Below, piece by piece: positions 24,305 to 32,347 of a DNA stretch of 64,000 nt; the stretch's first letter is position 1, and every line of letters starts with the position of its first letter. The notes below the pieces were generated by a model, which worked only from the letters and a program-made list of their open reading frames with translations, did no database searches and was not told the DNA's origin. The position numbers and the translations under genes are program-made. This DNA is from an uncultured Spirochaetales bacterium (GTDB taxonomy: Bacteria > Spirochaetota > Spirochaetia > Sphaerochaetales > Sphaerochaetaceae), in contig CALXYO010000002.1 of the NCBI GenBank assembly GCA_944393005.1, positions 209,302-273,301 of the forward strand. The letters run 5' to 3'.

Positions 24305-25579
24305 TCAACCCGGAAAGAACGGGAAGAAGATCGGAAGAAGAATCATGTTGACAATGATAGCTATTACGATCAGAAGAAGACCGGCTTTCACATAATCCAT
24401 GAACCGGTAACCGCCGGCACCGATGACCATCGTATTGGCAGGCATGCCGATAGGTGTTGCGTATGCGCAGCTTCCGCCGATTACTGTTGCCATGAGAACG
24501 GCCTTCGGATCCGCGCCGAGCTCAGTTGCAATGCTGAGTGCGATCGGAACGAGCAGTGCTGTAGTCGCTGTATTGCTCATGAAGTTCGTGAGGACACATG
24601 CGACCATGAAGATCACGAATGTCAGAACAAGAGGAGACGGGTTGGAACCGCACAGTCCTATGATCGCATCTGCAACCATGGCACCGGCACCTGAAGTCTC
24701 AAGAGCCTCTGCAAGGGCAAGTGTGCCGCCGAAGAGGAAGATTGTCTGCATGTCTATGCTCTTGTATGCCTGCTTTTCTGTCATGACACCGGTAAGGACA
24801 AGGAGGATTGCGCCGATACATCCGGAAACATAAAGAGGAATGCCGATGAAATCTTCAAAGATCATGGCAAGAACCGTCAGGACGAGAATTATGAGGCTGG
24901 CCCACTGTTTCCATGCAGGTACTTCTTTATCCTGAGGCTTTTCATCAAAGATGGTATCGCTTGGGACACATTTTGAAGCATCAGGAAGCAGCTTGTAGCC
25001 GAAAAGTGCGAAATACACGATACCGCAGATGAGAAGCGGAAGTCCTGTGCATGCGTATTCAAAGAAGCCGAATTCAAGGCCGATGCTCTGCAGGGCGCTC
25101 TGTGCGATCATGTTGCCGGGGGCTCCGATGAGAGAGAGGTTTCCACCCATTGCCGCGGCAAAAACGAGAGGAAGCAGAAGCCTTGATCTTGAATAGCCGG
25201 ATTTTGATGCGATGCCGATCACAACCGGGATCAGCACGGCTGCAGTTCCCGTGTTGGAAAGGAAACCGCTCATCAGGCCGGTAACAAGCATGACGGCGAC
25301 AATCGTCTGTCTCTCGCTTTTCGCGAACTTCGTGACAAGTCCGCCGACCTTGTCAGCCATGCCGGTCTCGAAGAAAGCTCCTCCGACAATGAACATCGCT
25401 ACAAACAGAATGACATTCGTATCGACAAAGCCTGAGAACGCGGCAGCCGGTTCAAGGACACCGGTTAGCACAAGACCGATACATACGATCATGCTGGTAA
25501 GTGCCAGAGGAAGCTTTTCCCATACGAACATCACTACTGCGAAAACCAGGAAAATAAGGGTGATTACAGCAGAACTCAT
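24305..25579 (-). CDS. SLC13/DASS-family carboxylate transporter (probable tartrate or dicarboxylate carrier)
   Basis: 424 residues and about 11-12 hydrophobic helices in two repeated halves. Each half has an S-N-T type hairpin (GFLSNTGTAAVLIPVV and FMSNTATTALLVPIAL), the ligand- and Na+-binding signature of SLC13/DASS carriers. AGGAGGTTTAAATG places the start at 25579. It is first in the operon with ttdA and ttdB, so uptake of tartrate, possibly by exchange with succinate, is the simplest role. Arsenite or sulfate transport is less likely in this setting. Confidence 0.85.
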   Translation of the reverse strand: MSSAVITLIFLVFAVVMFVWEKLPLALTSMIVCIGLVLTGVLEPAAAFSGFVDTNVILFVAMFIVGGAFFETGMADKVGGLVTKFAKSERQTIVAVMLVTGLMSGFLSNTGTAAVLIPVVIGIASKSGYSRSRLLLPLVFAAAMGGNLSLIGAPGNMIAQSALQSIGLEFGFFEYACTGLPLLICGIVYFALFGYKLLPDASKCVPSDTIFDEKPQDKEVPAWKQWASLIILVLTVLAMIFEDFIGIPLYVSGCIGAILLVLTGVMTEKQAYKSIDMQTIFLFGGTLALAEALETSGAGAMVADAIIGLCGSNPSPLVLTFVIFMVACVLTNFMSNTATTALLVPIALSIATELGADPKAVLMATVIGGSCAYATPIGMPANTMVIGAGGYRFMDYVKAGLLLIVIAIIVNMILLPIFFPFFPG

Positions 25580-25677
25580 TTAAACCTCCTAAGTTAAATA
25601 TCTGATTTCTGATATTGTATCCATTTATGATCATAAACCAATCTTCAAGGATGTCAAGAAAAAAAACAAAAATTTTT

Positions 25678-26334
25678 TCAGCTGTTTTCCGACAGATGTG
25701 TCAGCATGCTCTCCATGCTCCTGTCAATGTGTCGGTGCATTAGCTTGTATGCACCATCTCCGTCCTTTGCCTCTATTCTGTGGAAAATTTCTATGTGCTC
25801 TGTAATTGAGACTCTTGCATAATCCTCCACACTGACCCTTGCACCGAGGGAAAGACCGTTCCAGAGATTTGAAACCATTGTTCTCAGCTTGTCATTGCCG
25901 CACAAATTCCATATTGCAAGATGGAAAGCCTGATTCAGATCAGCATATGAAGAATAGTCTCCATTCTCTATCAGGTTACCTGATTTCGTCACAATGAGCT
26001 CAATTGAGGAAATGTCATCTGCATTCAGTGCACACAGCCTGGCAGCTTCAGCCTCCAGAACTGCACGCACGCCGAAATGATCCCTTACCCATTTCTCATT
26101 CATCCCGATCACTATCGCACCCTTGTTGGGACGCAGTTTTATGAGCCCCTCCTGGGAAAGCATCTGGTAAGCTTCCCTTACGGGTGTTGCGGAGATTCCG
26201 AGCATGGAAGCAACCTTGTCAATGCTGAGTTCATCTCCCTTCCTGAACTCCTGACTCATTATGGCTTTTCTCAAAGCGGAGGCCACGCGCTCCCTTGCTG
26301 GAAGCATTTCAATTGGTCTGAGATTACTGAGCAA
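25678..26334 (-). CDS. GntR-family regulator with FCD ligand domain (first copy)
   Basis: 218 residues beginning at a TTG codon (26334), chosen because GGAGG stands six bases before it; the next in-frame ATG is 27 bases downstream. An N-terminal winged helix (RERVASALRKAIMSQEF, SIDKVASMLGISATPVREAY) is joined to an all-helical FCD domain. That domain has Asn, His and Asp residues (FHLAIWNLCG, RHID) that bind metal and carboxylate ligands. It overlaps the preceding regulator gene by 11 bases. FCD regulators respond to small organic acids, so control of the adjacent tartrate operon is likely. Confidence 0.9.
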   Translation of the reverse strand: MLSNLRPIEMLPARERVASALRKAIMSQEFRKGDELSIDKVASMLGISATPVREAYQMLSQEGLIKLRPNKGAIVIGMNEKWVRDHFGVRAVLEAEAARLCALNADDISSIELIVTKSGNLIENGDYSSYADLNQAFHLAIWNLCGNDKLRTMVSNLWNGLSLGARVSVEDYARVSITEHIEIFHRIEAKDGDGAYKLMHRHIDRSMESMLTHLSENS

Positions 26335-26887
26335 ATTCCACCTCCAGTACAGAAGTTATCATCTGAAGATATTCCCCCTGAAGCAGAAGGGCAGCTTCAG
26401 CCTTCTTGCCTTCATCAATCAGCAGCGAGATCTTTTTCAGCAGTGCTGACCTGTCGGGACTTCTGTGTTTTTCAAAGAAATATGAGGTATAGCCTTTCAG
26501 CGATGATGAACACACCGCTTTTATAAGAGGATCCCCGCTTGATGAAAGAAGCGCTTCATGCCAGCTTCTCTCATCACTACTGCCATTATGAGTCTTCATA
26601 TAATCCATTGCCATGCAGTCACACATGATGAGGTGACGGAAATACACAAGTGCCCTGTCATGATTAATCCCGTTCACAGCAATGTGCCTGTTCGCAAGGC
26701 GTGTAAGCAGTCCTTCTTCCGTTAGGACAAGGAAAGCCTCCCTTACCGGCATGCGGGACAGACAGAGACTGTCTGCAACCTCATTCTGCGTGATCTCCTG
26801 CCCGTCATCCAGCTGGCGGGAGAAAATAAGCTCTCTCAGCTGCTGTGCTATCGCTTCCTTTGTTGTGGCATTACTCAGTTTTTCCAT
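26324..26887 (-). CDS. GntR-family regulator with short FCD domain (second copy)
   Basis: 187 residues from the second of two adjacent ATG codons, seven bases after GAGG. The winged helix is clear (KEAIAQQLRELIFSRQL, EVADSLCLSRMPVREAFLVL). The C-terminal domain is about 30 residues shorter than in its neighbour, and the usual metal-binding His set is hard to find. The ligand site may be degenerate, or the protein may act as a partner of the other regulator. It is translationally coupled on both sides, overlapping the DUF1847 gene by 17 bases and the other regulator by 11. Confidence 0.85.
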   Translation of the reverse strand: MEKLSNATTKEAIAQQLRELIFSRQLDDGQEITQNEVADSLCLSRMPVREAFLVLTEEGLLTRLANRHIAVNGINHDRALVYFRHLIMCDCMAMDYMKTHNGSSDERSWHEALLSSSGDPLIKAVCSSSLKGYTSYFFEKHRSPDRSALLKKISLLIDEGKKAEAALLLQGEYLQMITSVLEVEFAQ

Positions 26888-27512
26888 CATCCATCCTCAG
26901 ACGTGTTTTGAAATAGCCTTCACTGTTATAGACAGCAGCCAGAGGATTATGCCCCGTAACTCTGTCTTTCACAGCCAGCACAGTGGTCATTGTGTGAGTG
27001 TATTTGAAGAACAGGCTGTCATGTCCAACGCAAAGCCCCAGCACAATATTGAACTCAGTCCCGGCTTTCTCAAGGGCCTTTGCCTGGGCCACCGGGTTGC
27101 ACATCGGCTCATATTCACAGGGATGCACCTTATGGACAATTCCAGCTTTATCCTTGTCGATTCCGCCTGTCTTGCAGATAACGCTTATGACATCAAATCC
27201 GTTTTCCTTCAGGATTTTCGCCACTGTCCTGGCTTCATTCCTCAGTCCCCTGCAGAACGCAAGACCTATCCTGTGATAATTCATCCTGAATGAGAATTCC
27301 ATGATCTCCCTCAGCCTTGTCCACTGACAATAGCCAAGAGCCTCGATCTCACTGCTCGTTATATAAAATTTTCTGTTCTCTTCTTTCGAATATTCAGCAA
27401 ATGAAGACTCAATGAGGTCCTTATCCCTCATTGGACATGACGGAGGAAGCTCTCCCTTCACTTCCTTGCTGCATTCATAATGCGTGCATTGTGCACAATA
27501 ATAGTTGGTCAT
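26871..27512 (-). CDS. DUF1847 family cysteine-rich protein
   Basis: 213 residues from the ATG at 27512. It begins TNYYCAQCTHYECS and continues with SCPMRD, a cysteine set that suggests a bound metal. Then follow conserved blocks REIMEFSFRMNYHRIGLAFC, VICKTGGIDK, CNPVAQAKAL and GLCVGHDSLFFKY, characteristic of the DUF1847 family found in anaerobes. The biochemical function is unknown. A promoter ends only seven bases before the ATG and there is no ribosome site, so the mRNA is probably leaderless. It heads an overlapping trio with two GntR regulators beside the tartrate operon. Confidence 0.85.
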   Translation of the reverse strand: MTNYYCAQCTHYECSKEVKGELPPSCPMRDKDLIESSFAEYSKEENRKFYITSSEIEALGYCQWTRLREIMEFSFRMNYHRIGLAFCRGLRNEARTVAKILKENGFDVISVICKTGGIDKDKAGIVHKVHPCEYEPMCNPVAQAKALEKAGTEFNIVLGLCVGHDSLFFKYTHTMTTVLAVKDRVTGHNPLAAVYNSEGYFKTRLRMDDGKTE

Positions 27513-27519
27513 AAATAAA

Positions 27520-27548
27520 ATAATGTATCCATTGTTACCACTTGTCAA
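27520..27548 (-). promoter_or_regulatory. promoter of the DUF1847-gntR-gntR operon, leaderless start
   Basis: Minus strand TTGACA (27548-27543), 17-base spacer, CATTAT (27525-27520). The expected start point coincides with the A of the ATG at 27512. The 14-mer AATGGATACAwTAT at this promoter recurs in front of the SLC13 gene (25614-25626). Confidence 0.7.
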
Positions 27549-27697
27549 CAAAGAACAGACTGTAATTACCGGTTAACGCCTCGGATTTCTTTCCTGACGC
27601 TGCCAATTTCATCAAGACTCATACCCTTCTTCCCTGAGTCTCAAGAATGCATCAAATCAATTGTTTTCCAAAGGTATGTGTCTTTTACATGACTTGC

Positions 27698-28039
27698 TTA
27701 CAAAATTTTCCCCTGCTTCCTTATGAATGCTCTGTCTCTGTCATTCATGTCATCACTCACATAGCGCTCAGCCTTCATATGAAGATCATACTTATCCCTG
27801 AGGAAGGCAACCTTCTTCATCAGATCAGATGCATGGTAGTCATCAAGAGCCTGCTGGCTCTCCCATGTATCTATGAGAAGGACGGTCTCATCATCAGACA
27901 GACTGATGAAATAGTCATACCTCAGACATCCAGGAAGTTTCCTTATTTCATTGACAGTCCCGGTTTCACACATTTCCTTCACAAAGGCCTTTGCACTGCC
28001 GTCATGACCGGTATAGTAGAGATTCATCGAAAAACTCAT
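27698..28039 (-). CDS. antibiotic-biosynthesis-monooxygenase (ABM/YgiN)-like small protein
   Basis: 113 residues with a dimeric alpha/beta-barrel ABM-type fold: MNLYYTGHDGSAKAFVKEM, LPGCLRYDYFISL, VLLIDTWESQQALDDYHAS. Such proteins act as quinol or heme monooxygenases or as dodecin-like binders in redox stress. It starts nine bases after the flavodoxin stop region with GAGGTG as ribosome site, so it is the second gene of the flavodoxin operon. The C-terminal extension past residue 95 is basic and not typical. Activity is unproven. Confidence 0.75.
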   Translation of the reverse strand: MSFSMNLYYTGHDGSAKAFVKEMCETGTVNEIRKLPGCLRYDYFISLSDDETVLLIDTWESQQALDDYHASDLMKKVAFLRDKYDLHMKAERYVSDDMNDRDRAFIRKQGKIL

Positions 28040-28047
28040 GCATCACC

Positions 28048-28497
28048 TCAGATTATGTCGCTTTCAACCTTTCCCTTAAGAAGCTTTCCACCTCTAATAT
28101 CAAGGGAAGGATAATTCTTCTTCATATCATTGAGGGCGTAATCAATACCGCTTCCGCCGCTCGTGGCGAAGATATAAACCGGCCTGCCTTCAAGATGTGC
28201 ACTTTCGATGAATGTGTTTACCGGACGCGGTGCGACACCCCACCAGACAGGAAATCCAATATAGACCATATCGTAAGAAGACACATCAGGAACGCTTTTA
28301 GCAAGTGCCGGACGCGAGGAGGGGTCCATCATTTCCAGCGAACTGCGGCTCTGCTTGTTCCTCCAGTCAAGATCTTCCCTGCTGTACGGCTTCTCTGGTC
28401 TGATCTCATAAAGATCCGCACCAGTGAGAGAAGCAAGCTGCTCTGCTGCACGTTTTGTCACTCCGCTTACCGAGAAATATGCAATAAGTTTTTCCAT
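28048..28497 (-). CDS. flavodoxin-family protein
   Basis: 149 residues. The FMN phosphate loop SVSGVTKRAAEQL follows the first strand KLIAYF. IGFPVWWGVAPRPVNTFIE and FATSGGSGIDYALND supply the isoalloxazine-binding loops of the flavodoxin_4 type, which is common in gut anaerobes and linked to quinone or nitro-compound reduction. The ATG at 28497 is taken as the start because it begins the first strand; another lies 15 bases upstream. The promoter at 28518-28562 carries an operator at the start point. Confidence 0.85.
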   Translation of the reverse strand: MEKLIAYFSVSGVTKRAAEQLASLTGADLYEIRPEKPYSREDLDWRNKQSRSSLEMMDPSSRPALAKSVPDVSSYDMVYIGFPVWWGVAPRPVNTFIESAHLEGRPVYIFATSGGSGIDYALNDMKKNYPSLDIRGGKLLKGKVESDII

Positions 28498-28517
28498 CTT
28501 CTTTTCCCCCATTCATT

Positions 28518-28562
28518 CTGACATACTGTCAGTAATATAATTACCTCAGACCGGGCCGTCAA
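28518..28562 (-). promoter_or_regulatory. promoter and 15-bp operator of the flavodoxin operon
   Basis: Minus strand TTGACG (28562-28557), 17-base spacer, TATATT (28539-28534). The palindrome CTGACATACTGTCAG (plus-strand reading, 28518-28532) follows at once and covers the predicted start point, an arrangement suited to repression. A copy differing by one base lies at 56177-56191 in front of the DUF362 gene. Confidence 0.75.
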
Positions 28563-28572
28563 CATAATTGTT

Positions 28573-29916
28573 TCAGACAGCCGCTTTCAGATCCTTTGAG
28601 CGGAATATGCAGTAGCACGGAACCTCGAAAAGCAGCATGCATATCCAGCCTATCACACAGGCATAGCATATACCATGTATGCCGTAATACGGAACAAGAA
28701 TGAAAGTGAAGATCACACGGAGGGAAGCCTGTATGAATGTGCTTATGAGTGTGATTTTCATTTTTCCCACCCCGCGGAAGAAACCCTGCACTCCGTTTGT
28801 GAGCGCCGGGAAAATATAGAAAAAGGACATTATCGAAAGATAGGTCACACCTTCCTCAACAACCAGCGGGGATTTCTCAGGATCGATGAAAAGTGACATT
28901 ATGATGCCCTTAAGGGAATAAACAACCGCACACAGGATGATAAAATATATGACTTCGATCAGCATGCCTCTGGCAAAACCCGCATAGGCCCTCTTCCTGT
29001 CTCCGGCTCCCCTGTTCTGCGCAATGAAGGTAGTCATGGCATGGCTTATGTTCTGCTCCGGTGTATAGGCGAAGTCATCAATTCTGGTGACGGCATTGTA
29101 TGCGGCGATTACCGCCGTGCCCAGAGTATTGACGCATGACTGTATCAGGAGTTTTCCTATCGGCTGCACGGACTGCTGCAGTGCGGTGACCGTACCGTAT
29201 GACAGAGTGGTCCTGAGCAGGCTTCTGTCGATTTTCAGCTCATCAGTCCGCAGGCTCAGCAATGGAACCTTCCTGTAGATATATGCAAAACAGAGCAGTG
29301 AGGATGCGGCCTGTGCCACTGTCGTCGTGACAGCCGAACATGTAATGCCGAATCCCATGTAGCCGACAAAAAACAGATCAAGACCACAGTTGAGCACTGA
29401 TGATGCCATGAGGAACTTCAGAGGCGTCTTTGAATCCCCCACGCTCTTGAGTGCCTGCGAGAGCGCATTGTAAAAGTATGTGAACGGCACACCGATGAAA
29501 ATGATTCTGAGGTATACTGCGGTGTCATGATGCAAGTCCGCTGGCACGTTGAGAAGCCGCAGCAGAGGATTTGTGAATGCTATTGCAAGCGCTGTGAGGA
29601 CAATGGAGAAAAGCGTGCCCGAGACCAGCAGTGTCGACAGTTCTCTCTTCAGTCTTGCCATATCTTTCGAGCCGAAGAAATTGCTCATGAGCACACCGGC
29701 TCCGATGCAGATACCTGAAATGCCGAATATCAGGATATTCATCACAGGAGATGCCATGCCGGTTGCGGCAAGCGCACCGGCCCCTATGAAATGCCCTGCG
29801 ATCATGGAGTCCACCACGTTGTAGGCAAGTTGAAACAAATTTCCCAGGACAAGCGGTATCGTATAGCTCACCAGAGAGCGCACGATACTGCCCTTCGTCA
29901 TATCCATCACAGCCAT
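28573..29916 (-). CDS. MATE-family efflux transporter (second copy)
   Basis: About 447 residues with 12 hydrophobic helices. The N-terminus MTKGSIVRSLVSYTIPLVLG and NVVDSMIAGHFIG place it in the clostridial MATE branch, distinct from the copy at 4489. The start is uncertain: several ATG codons (29952, 29916, 29907, 29901) lie in frame and no clear ribosome site decides. It lies upstream of the flavodoxin promoter on the same strand. The C-terminus VPCYCIFRSKDLKAAV is complete. The substrate cannot be deduced. Confidence 0.85.
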   Translation of the reverse strand: MAVMDMTKGSIVRSLVSYTIPLVLGNLFQLAYNVVDSMIAGHFIGAGALAATGMASPVMNILIFGISGICIGAGVLMSNFFGSKDMARLKRELSTLLVSGTLFSIVLTALAIAFTNPLLRLLNVPADLHHDTAVYLRIIFIGVPFTYFYNALSQALKSVGDSKTPLKFLMASSVLNCGLDLFFVGYMGFGITCSAVTTTVAQAASSLLCFAYIYRKVPLLSLRTDELKIDRSLLRTTLSYGTVTALQQSVQPIGKLLIQSCVNTLGTAVIAAYNAVTRIDDFAYTPEQNISHAMTTFIAQNRGAGDRKRAYAGFARGMLIEVIYFIILCAVVYSLKGIIMSLFIDPEKSPLVVEEGVTYLSIMSFFYIFPALTNGVQGFFRGVGKMKITLISTFIQASLRVIFTFILVPYYGIHGICYACVIGWICMLLFEVPCYCIFRSKDLKAAV

Positions 29917-30072
29917 GCTGATGATATTACTACCCCTGCAGATGTTTAACAAGATTCACAAAGGAATTGAAATGCACCCTGGATAATTTTGTAACACAGC
30001 CGACTGCGGCTTTTCTGGATTTATTCCCTCCAAAAAAAACAAATAAATTTTTCATACGATGAAAACAAAAAA

Positions 30073-30102
30073 CTGAACCCCGGGCTAAAGTTCCGGTTTC
30101 AG
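30073..30102 (-). terminator. hairpin with minus-strand U-tract upstream of the barrel gene
   Basis: CTGAACCCCGG and CCGGTTTCAG (30073-30083, 30093-30102) make an imperfect stem, followed on the minus strand by TTTTTTGTTTTC. No annotated minus-strand gene ends here, so it is either a barrier to backward transcription or the end of an unseen small RNA. Confidence 0.4.
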
Positions 30103-30116
30103 CATTCACGTTCATC

Positions 30117-30143
30117 TTGACGCCCCCCCGTTTGTGTTAAAAT
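30117..30143 (+). promoter_or_regulatory. promoter with a C7 tract in the spacer (possible phase-variable switch)
   Basis: TTGACG (30117-30122) is followed by a run of seven C (30123-30129) and, 15 bases after the -35 box, TAAAAT (30138-30143). The homopolymer sits wholly between the -35 and -10 boxes of an outer-membrane barrel gene. One or two extra C would give the 16-17 base spacing that is optimal. Confidence 0.6.
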
Positions 30144-30209
30144 AGTGAGCTGTAAATACAAGTCTGACCACCATTTGGCGTGGAAGAAAAAAAAAAGAGG
30201 AGAAATTGT

Positions 30210-30905
30210 ATGAAGAAAATTGCACTTGCTCTCGTCGCACTTCTTATTGCGATGAGCCCTCTGGCCGCAGGCGAAAGCTGGATCGGCATTACTACCGGTC
30301 CTGCATTCGAGATCACTGCAGCAGACGAATTCAACAACGGAGACATGATCACTGATTTCAACTGGGATCTCAATATTGAAGGAGCCTATTACTTCGATGA
30401 AGCAGAGACTCTTGGCATCGGAGGAAAGCTTGGATTCGGGTTTAATTATGCGACTACATACAGAATCAAAATGCCAATATCAGCGAATTTCACCTACTTT
30501 TATGACAATCCGATAGCAGGTACAAAGATTGCCCCGGCAGTGACTTTCCAGTACAGGCTCGGCATTTCAGATGCACTTGACCTCCGTTTTGGCGCAGGTT
30601 TCCAGTATGTCTACACAATCGGAAACCCTGTCAGTATTTCACAGCAGATATCATTTAATCCGGATAGATTCTTTACCTTCTATCAGAACTATTCAATTCA
30701 TACACTTGAGCTCATTGCAAACGCTGATGCAGTGTACAGCTTCGGAAACATTCAGGTGTTCGGAGGAATTGATCTGGGCGTCTCTCTGATGAACTACGCA
30801 TCAGTCAGAACCGAATCCAACGGCCGCGTTGAAACAGCAGGAGACTCCCTTGACTGCTTCCAGATGTCCATCACTCCGAGAATCGGCGTTTCATACGCAT
30901 TCTGA
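30210..30905 (+). CDS. small outer-membrane beta-barrel protein
   Basis: 231 residues. A signal peptide (MKKIALALVALLIAMSPLAAG, cleavage after AAG) precedes alternating amphipathic strands with aromatic ends, for example YYFDEAETLGIGGKLGFGF and GISDALDLRFGAGFQYVY. The chain ends ITPRIGVSYAF, with the terminal Phe used by the barrel assembly machinery. The strand count suggests an 8-10-stranded barrel of the OmpA/OmpW size class. The start is fixed by GAGGAG eight bases before 30210. Surface exposure and the C-tract promoter suggest a role in host contact. No close functional family is recognised. Confidence 0.8.
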   Translation: MKKIALALVALLIAMSPLAAGESWIGITTGPAFEITAADEFNNGDMITDFNWDLNIEGAYYFDEAETLGIGGKLGFGFNYATTYRIKMPISANFTYFYDNPIAGTKIAPAVTFQYRLGISDALDLRFGAGFQYVYTIGNPVSISQQISFNPDRFFTFYQNYSIHTLELIANADAVYSFGNIQVFGGIDLGVSLMNYASVRTESNGRVETAGDSLDCFQMSITPRIGVSYAF

Positions 30906-30930
30906 CAAGCGGGAGAATAACGGAAACCAC

Positions 30931-30965
30931 ATGCTGTCCAAGATGTTCCTGGACAGCATCTTTAT
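30931..30965 (+). terminator. intrinsic terminator of the barrel gene
   Basis: 10-bp perfect stem ATGCTGTCCA/TGGACAGCAT (30931-30940, 30950-30959) followed by CTTTATGCTTT, 26 bases after the stop. Confidence 0.8.
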
Positions 30966-31077
30966 GCTTTCAGCCTAAAAAAACAGACTTGAAGAACTTG
31001 ATGACGCTCAGCTGAAACAGATTATTACAGTCTCATTGATGCACTCTGCATTTTCCACATTAATCCGGATGGCATTT

Positions 31078-31086
31078 TGATATAAT
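31078..31086 (+). promoter_or_regulatory. extended -10 promoter in the 330-bp gap before the ion transporter gene
   Basis: TGATATAAT (31078-31086) is an extended -10 element with no good -35 box. It would give a leader of about 140 bases before the ATG at 31236. Apart from it and the terminator at 30931 the gap 30906-31235 shows no gene. Confidence 0.45.
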
Positions 31087-31235
31087 ATCTTGTTTGTTGC
31101 ATTGCACAGTGTGACGGTGCAGTCTTTCCATGTGATGAAAACATTTGCCGGGAAACAGAATATTCCAGACAATACACCCTCCTCATGTTGATTTCCCCTT
31201 TAACACTCAATAATATATGCCATTGGGTCAGAATC

Positions 31236-32339
31236 ATGTTGAAATTCATCAAATCGGAAATGGTATTCGTAATAGCACTTGCAGCAGCAGTGCTGTCATC
31301 ATTTTTCAATCCTCCCTCACAAGAGTGGATCAGTGCGGTGGACTTCCGGACACTTGCACTTCTTTTCTGCCTCATGGGAGCATCTGAAGGATTCAAGAGC
31401 TCAGGGCTCTTCACATCCGTCGCCTCATCGCTTACAAGGAAAGCGGGAAACATAAGCCGTCTGTCGCTTTTCCTCGTCATGATAGTCTTCTTCTCATCAA
31501 TGCTTTTCACAAATGACGTCGCCCTGCTGATGTTCGTTCCATTCACGATGATGATCATGGACAAGGAAAAGAGGGACGAGAATTACATAATCAGGATTGT
31601 GATACTCGAAACAATCGCGGCGAATCTCGGCAGCATGACAACACCGGTGGGCAATCCTCAGAACATATTCATCTGTTCATATTTCTCCCTTGATGCGGGA
31701 ACCTTCTTCGCGGCGATTTTCCCCTATTCCCTCATTTCCCTCATCATGGTGCTCATCATATGGCGCATCTTTCTCGCAGAAAGGGAAAAACTTGAAACGG
31801 AAAATGATGATGACACATCCGCTGACAGGAAAAAGACGCTGATGTTCTCCGTTTTTCTTGTTCTGGCACTGCTTTCGGTCTTCAGGGTGCTTGACTGGAA
31901 AATTCTCTTCATTGCAGAACTCGCAGTCCTCATCATCTTTGACAGGAAGACACTCCTGAAAATAGACTACATACTGCTTCTCACATTTGTCTGTTTCTTC
32001 ATCTTCTCGGCGAACATAAGAAGCATAGACACGGTCGAAAGGCTGCTGACCTCTTTCATGGATAAAAGCGCCATCGCAACTTCGGCAATCGTCTCTCAGG
32101 TGATAAGCAACGTACCTGCGGCAATACTCCTCTCCCCTTTCACTGACAGTGCCGAAGGTGTTCTTGTCGGAACGGACATAGGCGGTCTCGGCACTCCGGT
32201 CGCTTCCCTTGCCTCGCTCATATCGATGAAGTTCTATTTCAAGAGGGAAAGAGGAAAGAAAGGAAAGTACATTATCCTCTTCCTCATTCTCAATTTCGCC
32301 CTTCTTGCCATTCTGGCAGCTTTCTCACTCGTGTTGTGA
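31236..32339 (+). CDS. ion transporter superfamily (ArsB/SLC13/CitMHS-like) permease
   Basis: 367 residues with about 10 hydrophobic helices. The two inverted repeats carry FTNDVALLMFVPFTMMIM and SNVPAAILLSPF, the half-helix hairpins of the ion-transporter superfamily. LGSMTTPVGNPQNIFIC is a motif shared with ArsB and NhaD-like carriers. At under 370 residues it is shorter than typical ArsB (about 430). The start at 31236 is preferred because the upstream 17 codons are not hydrophobic or conserved-looking; the ribosome site is weak. Candidates are anion or Na+/H+ exchange; no arsenic genes are nearby. Confidence 0.8.
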   Translation: MLKFIKSEMVFVIALAAAVLSSFFNPPSQEWISAVDFRTLALLFCLMGASEGFKSSGLFTSVASSLTRKAGNISRLSLFLVMIVFFSSMLFTNDVALLMFVPFTMMIMDKEKRDENYIIRIVILETIAANLGSMTTPVGNPQNIFICSYFSLDAGTFFAAIFPYSLISLIMVLIIWRIFLAEREKLETENDDDTSADRKKTLMFSVFLVLALLSVFRVLDWKILFIAELAVLIIFDRKTLLKIDYILLLTFVCFFIFSANIRSIDTVERLLTSFMDKSAIATSAIVSQVISNVPAAILLSPFTDSAEGVLVGTDIGGLGTPVASLASLISMKFYFKRERGKKGKYIILFLILNFALLAILAAFSLVL

Positions 32340-32347
32340 AAAAAACA

